Shown here: piece by piece, positions 59,150-64,000 of the stretch
Layout: each line of letters starts with the position of its first letter
Position numbering within the stretch: the first letter of the stretch is position 1
Assembly: GCA_036725605.1 (NCBI GenBank)
Contig: DAIMDW010000027.1
Coordinates: forward strand, 1 to 64,000
From: CALBTQ01 sp036725605
GTDB taxonomy: Bacteria > Lernaellota > Lernaellaia > Lernaellales > Lernaellaceae
Direction: 5' to 3'
Length of the DNA stretch: 64,000 nt
The notes under the pieces: model-generated
Databases searched by the model: none
The model's input: the letters and a program-made list of their open reading frames with translations, nothing else
Told to the model about the DNA's origin: nothing
Made by a program: the position numbers and the translations under genes

Positions 59150-60102
59150 TATTCATCCACCTCGTACTCGACGCATTCCTTGCACATTTGCGGCACCGAT
59201 TCCTTGCGGTGCGTGGCCAGTGCGCGGCGAAACGCTTGGTAGGCTTTGCTTTCCCACAACGCCTGCATGTTTTCGATTTCGTTGACGTGTCCGGGGATCC
59301 AGGCCGAGGCCAAATGCGGCCGGGTGCAGCAGGGGCCGACGCGGCCGTCCACGGTGATATAATAACCCGTCCAAGGCCAGGAACAGGTGAGATAGCGCGG
59401 ATGCGTTCCCGGCTGAAAATCGTACAACTGAATACGGATGCCGGCCGCCTTGGCCGCCTCATCCACCGCCGGGCGCACGCGTTGGATTTCGCTGTGCGAA
59501 GCCAGCAGCTCGGAATTGTCGCCGACGGGATTGAATTCGATATACACGACGTTGAGCCGCGCGGCTAAAGCGACGACCTCGATCATTTCATCGACATTGT
59601 CGCGCATCACGCAATAGTTGAAACCGAGCTTGGGACGTTCGGCGTTGCGCTCACGTTTGCATTCATTGAGCGCCTCGAGGTTCGTCAGCACGGTGGAGAA
59701 ATCGCCGCCTTTCATGCGGGCGTCGTTACCGGGACCGTCGCCGCCAAGCAACGATTGCACAAGAAAATCCAACTTTGATTCCACAACACGTGACGGTTCG
59801 AAACACAGTCCGTTGGTGTATGTTTCCACATAGAAGCCGCGCTGCTTGCACAGGGCGATCATGTCGTAAAAACGCGGGTGTAAAAACGGCTCGCCGGTGC
59901 CCTGCAGGCAAAAGCGCGAGCCGGGCGGGGCCTGCTCGACGACCTTCACGAACACATCCCAATCCAAATGACGCGCGCCGACCTGTTTGATCATTTGCGG
60001 CCGAACGCACATTTTGCATTGCACGTTGCAGTGCGTGGTCACCTCGACTTGTATGCGTAGGTTGCGGAAGGGTGGAATTTCGGAAACCAGCAATTCTTTC
60101 AT
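59149..60102 (-). CDS. Radical SAM/SPASM-type protein
   Basis: A 317-residue radical SAM enzyme with CNVQCKMC near residue 26, 'FCLQGTGEPFLHPRFYDMIA' (GEP motif) and a C-terminal Cys set (YLTCSWPW, GPCCTRPH, PQMCKECVEYE) that fits an auxiliary-cluster SPASM region. ATG at 60102 is preferred to a GTG at 60120, because the conserved domain begins soon after and AGG lies upstream. It is the first gene of a five-gene minus-strand cluster (60102 to 52774) with overlapping ends. The role may be modification of a peptide, sugar or lipid intermediate. Confidence 0.85.
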   Translation of the reverse strand: MKELLVSEIPPFRNLRIQVEVTTHCNVQCKMCVRPQMIKQVGARHLDWDVFVKVVEQAPPGSRFCLQGTGEPFLHPRFYDMIALCKQRGFYVETYTNGLCFEPSRVVESKLDFLVQSLLGGDGPGNDARMKGGDFSTVLTNLEALNECKRERNAERPKLGFNYCVMRDNVDEMIEVVALAARLNVVYIEFNPVGDNSELLASHSEIQRVRPAVDEAAKAAGIRIQLYDFQPGTHPRYLTCSWPWTGYYITVDGRVGPCCTRPHLASAWIPGHVNEIENMQALWESKAYQAFRRALATHRKESVPQMCKECVEYEVDE

Positions 60103-60201
60103 GGGACTTTTGCCTCGCACAGTCGGACCAATCCGGACATGGTCCGCTTATCGGTCGGCTACCCCAGAAACATAAGAAGTTTCAACGGTTACGCCATTAC
60201 G

Positions 60202-61116
60202 TCATTGTTGGCGTTGCATCTCCCACGGTTCGGTATGATTGGGAACACGCACAAAGCTGCGGCCGTCGGCGCAAATGCTGACCTTCGCTTCCCAGCGCAG
60301 TGGTTCGACCAACTCGAAGGCATAGCTGGTATCCGGCGTTTCGATCACCCCTTGGCGCTTCACGCGGGCATCGACATTGAACGCGTCGATAAACCAGGCG
60401 CCGGGCGCATGGGTCAATTGCACGCGATTGAAATCGTAAAATTTTTTCTGATCAAGTCTCGGTCCGGCGCCGATCGACTCGAAAGGCATCGCCTGTGCTC
60501 CGGGTATCACCTTCAAAACGCGTGATCTGCCGAATCCGACCACGAACGAACCGCGCGGCATGGCCGTGGGCGGAATCTGCGGGATGACGGCAAAGACATT
60601 GCCGGACAGACACTGGCCGGCCGGATCCCAATTCAGTTGGCCGCCGATTTCATAGGCATCGGCCGCACCCGGCGGATAATCGTATTCGAAGCGCAGTTCG
60701 TTGATTTCCTGCGCCAAGGGCAGATTGGCGGTCATATCCAATCGACTTTGCTTGCGCCGGATACGCACTTCGCCCACTTGCGTCTGTTGAAAACCGCGCT
60801 CACTGGAATAGTGCGTGCGCAAAAATTCGCAGGTGTTTTTCGCGGTCCACCGGATATCGTCGGTAAACGCCTTGTTGCGCTCTTCTTGCCAATTCAGGCT
60901 TTCCACTTTGTTGTCATAACCGATTTTCATTTCGGCGGTAAACGTTACTTTATGACTACCGACCCCTATCACCTTGGCGCCGGTGTAAACGCCGACGATA
61001 TCCGTGGGGATTTTCGGACCTGCTTCGCCGGATGCATTTTCATTTTTTTGGCAACCGGTCACCGGGAAGACGATCAAGGCAAACAAAAGCAGCGCACCAA
61101 TAATCGTTCGCAACAT
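60202..61116 (-). CDS. Lipoprotein of unknown function
   Basis: A 304-residue protein with a lipoprotein signal (FALIVFPVTGC). The mature part is probably beta-rich ('IVGVYTGAKVIGVGSHKVTF', 'MKIGYDNKVESLNWQEERNK', 'SFVVGFGRSRVLKVIPGAQA'). No family is recognised. GGAGG precedes the ATG at 61116. It is on the same strand as the glycosylation cluster, 99 bp upstream of its first gene, and may share its expression. Confidence 0.7.
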   Translation of the reverse strand: MLRTIIGALLLFALIVFPVTGCQKNENASGEAGPKIPTDIVGVYTGAKVIGVGSHKVTFTAEMKIGYDNKVESLNWQEERNKAFTDDIRWTAKNTCEFLRTHYSSERGFQQTQVGEVRIRRKQSRLDMTANLPLAQEINELRFEYDYPPGAADAYEIGGQLNWDPAGQCLSGNVFAVIPQIPPTAMPRGSFVVGFGRSRVLKVIPGAQAMPFESIGAGPRLDQKKFYDFNRVQLTHAPGAWFIDAFNVDARVKRQGVIETPDTSYAFELVEPLRWEAKVSICADGRSFVRVPNHTEPWEMQRQQ

Positions 61117-61162
61117 TCTGCTCCTCCCTCGCCGCCCAGTGTACTCGCAAACCGAAGCATTG

Positions 61163-61756
61163 TCAGGATGCATCGCGCAGAACGGTGAGCAGCGAAACGA
61201 ATCCGTCGTCCGCGTTTTTTGCCTGCCACAAGCGCCGTCCCAGGTCGAGCGCCGGCAATGTGAGCGGCGTTTGCGACCGAGGCTTTTCCAGGTCGGCGCG
61301 CAACGCGGCGCAAAGCGTGCGCATGCCGCTGCACACGCGCCAATCGAACAAGCCGGCGATCAGCGGATTATCCTTGCCGAAATACAGGCTGCGCACGTCG
61401 TCCTTGAACGCCGCGACCGCCTTGCCCGCGGCATAGGCCAACGCGGCTTCGGCCACCGCGCCCTCGTCGGGCACACGCCCGTTGAGGTTGAGCGCCAGAC
61501 CGTCACACGCTTCGACCACCTGGTACACGTCGAGCGCGAAAATTGCCTTGTCCCACAACGCGTTGGCGCGCGCCTCGTCGAGCCCCTGGGCCATAAGCAT
61601 CTGCGCCAGCGGCAGAAACTCGAGGCCGTCGCGCTGCGGCAGGAACACGGCGAAACCGTCGTCCTCCAGCGCACGGGCGATTTGCGCCATTTCGTCGCGT
61701 TCATGTTCGTTGAACAACGGGCCGCTGCAATAGATGCACCTGGGTTGGTCGCTCAT
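61163..61756 (-). CDS. Nucleoside 2-deoxyribosyltransferase-like protein
   Basis: A 197-residue protein with the family motifs: 'CIYCSGPLFNEHERDEMAQI', 'GFAVFLPQRDGLE', 'DVYQVVEACDGLALNLNGRV' and 'PDEGAVAEAALAYAAGKAVA', where a conserved Glu provides the nucleophile. The usual D-G-R loop reads NGR here. The family swaps or hydrolyses N-glycosidic bonds of nucleosides. GAGGATAATC precedes the ATG at 61756. A Cys pair in the first motif (CIYC) is unusual. Cytoplasmic. Confidence 0.8.
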   Translation of the reverse strand: MSDQPRCIYCSGPLFNEHERDEMAQIARALEDDGFAVFLPQRDGLEFLPLAQMLMAQGLDEARANALWDKAIFALDVYQVVEACDGLALNLNGRVPDEGAVAEAALAYAAGKAVAAFKDDVRSLYFGKDNPLIAGLFDWRVCSGMRTLCAALRADLEKPRSQTPLTLPALDLGRRLWQAKNADDGFVSLLTVLRDAS

Positions 61757-61899
61757 GATTATCCTCGCAGTTCGATTGTGTGCCAATGCGGAGTTCGGTC
61801 TATTTTACAGAAATGAAACGGTTCGGCCAGGATGAAATTCCATCGCGTAGGTGGGTCCGTTTTCCATACCCTCAAATGAAAAGGTAGGCCATGCTTTGC

Positions 61900-62335
61900 G
61901 CGGCAGTAATGGAGTTCTGGACCCCGAATCAAGTCCGGGATGACCAGGAATAATTCCTGGACCTATATACCACCTTCATTGTGTGGAGCCTCGACCGGCG
62001 CTGATGCGCGCGGAAACCGTTTCTTGGCGCGGCCAGATCCCGCGTCGAGTGCGGGATGACAAAGTAACTTTCATCATCGTTTTTGTCATTCCGACGGAGG
62101 AGCGCGTTAGCGCGACGATTGGCCGGTCCGCCGTAGCTTTAGCGGAGGAGGAAGGAATCCCTTTTCGCACAAACAACAAAAGGGATCTCTCCACTCCGCT
62201 TCCGCCTTCGCCATTCTACTTCGCTAAAGCTTCGTAGAATTTAAGGCTTCGGCGGACAGGGTCGCTTCGGTCGAGACGACAGACTTCCCGTCATGCCCGC
62301 GCAAGCGAGCCTCCAGGATCAGCCGATACTTTTCC
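61900..62335. repeat. Composite palindromic intergenic repeat region
   Basis: No gene is seen between 61757 and 62347. Several palindromic units are packed here: a CCCG...CGGGATGAC unit near 61921-61943, ATCCCGC (62037-62043)/GCGGGAT (62051-62057), both followed by GAC; ATCCCTTTT (62157-62165)/AAAAGGGAT (62178-62186); TCCGC (62127-62131)/GCGGA (62142-62146); and a nested hairpin at 62201-62256 with ATTCTAC/GTAGAAT inside TCCGCC/GGCGGA. CCAGGAAT...ATTCCTGG lies near 61943-61960. Such clusters look like nested dispersed repeats. Confidence 0.6.
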
Positions 62336-62347
62336 TTACCTTTTCCC

Positions 62348-62953
62348 TCACCCCATCTTGCGGCAGAGACCCACGACCTTGCCCTGGATGCGTACGCGGC
62401 GGGCGTCGTAGATCATCGGGGCCATGTCGCGGTTGGCGGGGCGCAGCTCGACCTTGTCGCCGCGGGGGTAGATGCGTTTGATCGTCGTTTCCTCGTCGTC
62501 GATCAGCGCGAGGGCGATCTCGCCGGTTTCCACCTGGGCGCGGCGGGCGATGATCGCATAGTCGCCGTGGAAGATGCCGTCTTCGATCATGCTGTCGCCA
62601 TGGACGCGCAGGGCGAACAGCTTGGGTTCGGGGAACAGGCTGCCGTCGATGGTCAGATGCCCTTCGATGTGTTCCAGCGCCAGGGCGGGCGGACCGGCGG
62701 CGGTGAGGCCGACGATCGGCACGGTGGCCGGCGTATGCACAACATCCTCGACGACCCGCAGGCCGCGCGATTTGCCCGGCACGCGTTCGAGCGCGCCCTT
62801 GTGAATCAGCGCCGCGATCGCCTCCTGGATGGTGGAGATGGTCACGCCGAAGTGCAGCGCGATTTCCCGGTAGGTGGGCGGCACGCCTTCGCGTTCGTGA
62901 TGGGTGCGAATGAATTCCAAAATCTGCCGTTGCTTGCGGGGTAAAGTTTCCAT
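62348..62953 (-). CDS. lexA: LexA repressor
   Basis: A 201-residue LexA. The winged HTH is at 1-65 ('METLPRKQRQILEFIRTHHE', 'PTYREIALHFGVTISTIQEA'). The self-cleavage site Ala86-Gly87 lies in VGLTAAGPP, with catalytic Ser121 (VHGDSMIEDG) and Lys159 (TIKRIY). It represses the SOS genes and is inactivated with RecA on DNA damage. A -10/-35 pair and GGAGG lie directly upstream. Confidence 0.95.
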   Translation of the reverse strand: METLPRKQRQILEFIRTHHEREGVPPTYREIALHFGVTISTIQEAIAALIHKGALERVPGKSRGLRVVEDVVHTPATVPIVGLTAAGPPALALEHIEGHLTIDGSLFPEPKLFALRVHGDSMIEDGIFHGDYAIIARRAQVETGEIALALIDDEETTIKRIYPRGDKVELRPANRDMAPMIYDARRVRIQGKVVGLCRKMG

Positions 62954-62970
62954 AAACGCCTCCTGGTAAC

Positions 62971-62999
62971 AACATATCCCTTACACGCGTACCCGTCAA
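62971..62999 (-). promoter_or_regulatory. lexA promoter
   Basis: On the minus strand, TTGACG (62994-62999) and TATGTT (62971-62976) are 17 bp apart. Transcription would begin near 62964, about 11 nt before the ATG, with GGAGG in the short leader. Confidence 0.6.
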
Positions 63000-63043
63000 C
63001 CGGTCGCGACAAATTATTTTTTCGCCTCATGAAAAATAATAAC

Positions 63044-63062
63044 TATTGAATATTGTTCAATA
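63044..63062. promoter_or_regulatory. Candidate operator palindrome between lexA and the TolC-family gene
   Basis: TATTGAA (63044-63050) and TTCAATA (63056-63062) form a perfect 7-bp inverted repeat with a 5-bp centre in the divergent intergenic region. It could be a LexA box or the site of another regulator of the TolC-family gene. It is about 45 bp upstream of the lexA -35, so the link with LexA is weak. Confidence 0.35.
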
Positions 63063-63192
63063 ATTGACTGATATTGTACGGTTTTTATCGGCACTTGTTG
63101 CGGCATTCCAACTATATAGTGATTATGCTGAACCCAATACGGGATATGGTTTTTGTCCCGGCGAGAAAATAAAAGTGTGCAACGAGAAAATT

Positions 63193-64000
63193 ATGAAACT
63201 TCGGTCCATTATTATCATTTTCCTTATCTTGGCGGCGCTGCCGTCGTCGCCGGAAGCGCAGGCGCAGGAGGTCGACGAACTGGTCGCCCAGGCTTTCGCG
63301 GCCAATCCCGATCTGGCGGCGATGGCGACACAGGTGACCGCCTTGCAGGAACGCAGTGAAGGCGCGCGCATGTGGGCCGATCCGGTGTTTTCGGTCGAGT
63401 ACAGCAGCGTGCCCTACGACACGTTGGCGCTGGATGAATCGCCAATGAGCGGCGTGCAGTTCGTGTTGCGCCAGGCGCTGCCCTTCCCCGGCAAGAACGC
63501 GCGCCGCGAGGCGACCGCCGTCGCCGAAACCGAAGTGATGCAATGGCGGCTGGCCGAGCGCAAGGTGCAATTGGCCGGGCTGCTTCGTCAGACCTATTGG
63601 CAACTGGCGTTGACGCGCCGCCTGGCCGCGCTGACCGACGAACATCTGAAGCTGGTCGAGCAACTGCGGCAAGCGGTCGGTGCTTCCTATCAAACCGGCC
63701 GCGCCGGGCAGGCCGACCTGCTGCGCCTGGACATTCTCGCCGAGAAGCTCCGCGAGGATCGACGCGACTTCACGCGCGACGAAGCGACGCTGACCGCGAA
63801 AATCAACGCCGCGCTGCACCGCGATCCCGGCACGCCGATCGTCACCCCGGCGCAGATTCCGCCGACTTCGCCGCAGGGCGAGCTCGCCGCGCTGATCGAG
63901 CGCGCCGACGCGGATCGTCCCCTATTAAAGATGTGGCGCGCGGCCGCGCAACAGAAAGAGGAAGCGGCGCGCCTGGCGCGGGCCGAGCCGTGGCCCGACG
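63193..64000 (+). CDS. TolC-family outer-membrane efflux protein (partial, cut at window end)
   Basis: The first 269 codons are present and the frame runs off the window. A signal peptide (MKLRSIIIIFLILAALPSSP) is followed by the TolC/OEP helical pattern: 'LVAQAFAANPDLAAMATQVT', 'VLRQALPFPGKNARREATAV', 'LRLDILAEKLREDRRDF'. 'QALPFPGK' is typical of the CusC/CzcC heavy-metal branch. The ribosome site is weak. It is divergent from lexA. It could serve as the outer-membrane channel for the RND pump at 39510, although the genes are 20 kb apart. Confidence 0.85.
   Translation, partial: MKLRSIIIIFLILAALPSSPEAQAQEVDELVAQAFAANPDLAAMATQVTALQERSEGARMWADPVFSVEYSSVPYDTLALDESPMSGVQFVLRQALPFPGKNARREATAVAETEVMQWRLAERKVQLAGLLRQTYWQLALTRRLAALTDEHLKLVEQLRQAVGASYQTGRAGQADLLRLDILAEKLREDRRDFTRDEATLTAKINAALHRDPGTPIVTPAQIPPTSPQGELAALIERADADRPLLKMWRAAAQQKEEAARLARAEPWPD

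Noticed and set aside
1..64000. tRNA, rRNA and CRISPR arrays
   Set aside because: No cloverleaf with tRNA consensus bases, no rRNA-like stretch and no regularly spaced repeats were recognised; a dedicated scan was not possible. The cloverleaf-like element at 7100-7227 is too large and lacks the T-loop sequence of a tRNA.

Overview
The window comes from a GC-rich Gram-negative bacterium. It encodes a TonB-dependent receptor, an RND pump with its periplasmic adaptor, a TolC-type protein and many lipoproteins. Several lipoproteins carry long runs of aspartate (DDDD, DDDT) next to the lipidated cysteine, and signalling genes are dense. This style suits uncultured deltaproteobacteria-like lineages (Myxococcota, Lernaellota and relatives). 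That is an inference from gene style only: no rRNA, tRNA, CRISPR array or transposase was seen.

Layout. 1-2.4 kb: an intergenic-repeat fragment, a serine-hydrolase lipoprotein and a divergent lipoprotein. 2.5-6.2 kb: a translationally coupled operon of ECF sigma factor, single-pass membrane protein and caspase-like protease with a surface-repeat/barrel-like C-terminus. 6.4-7.3 kb: a small zinc-ribbon membrane protein and a dense set of structured repeats. 7.3-13.2 kb: lipoprotein plus TonB receptor, a DUF362 protein and a large lipoprotein. 13.6-15.3 kb: three zinc-ribbon membrane proteins (two clearly dispanin/CD225-like) and a DUF2752 protein. 15.5-22.5 kb: FIST protein with hybrid kinase, YkgJ-type protein, methyltransferase-like membrane protein, and a PAS-LuxR regulator. 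22.7-31.6 kb: a complete chemotaxis cluster (cheA, cheW, mcp, cheR, cheD, cheY, cheX/cheC-like, cheB). 31.6-39.5 kb: small proteins, a Tat metallophosphoesterase, Asp-rich lipoproteins, an oxidoreductase and an S41 protease. 39.5-46.6 kb: an RND pump with its adaptor, a Met/His-rich CpxP/Spy-like sensor and a two-component system. 46.8-61.8 kb: MgtC-like protein, three radical SAM proteins, glycosyltransferases, a large mosaic protein, a secreted protein, a lipoprotein and a 2-deoxyribosyltransferase-like protein. 61.8-64 kb: a composite palindromic repeat, lexA and the start of a TolC-family gene.

How the parts work together. The efflux block looks like one regulon: a box of hexamers spaced exactly 10 bp lies about 85-112 bp upstream of the regulator gene and the adaptor gene, and a two-hexamer version lies at the same distance upstream of the sensor gene. 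The chemotaxis cluster has a soluble receptor with a duplicated Cys-rich PAS unit, and its CheA carries a stretch matching the MshEN cyclic-di-GMP motif pair. The 47-60 kb locus appears to make or attach a glycan. Four of its enzymes (one radical SAM, three glycosyltransferases) end in the same roughly 90-residue module with a GAGxHT signature.

The best candidates for undescribed biology are the shared GAGxHT module, the sigma/membrane/caspase operon, the MshEN-like insert in CheA, and the cloverleaf-like repeat at 7100-7227.
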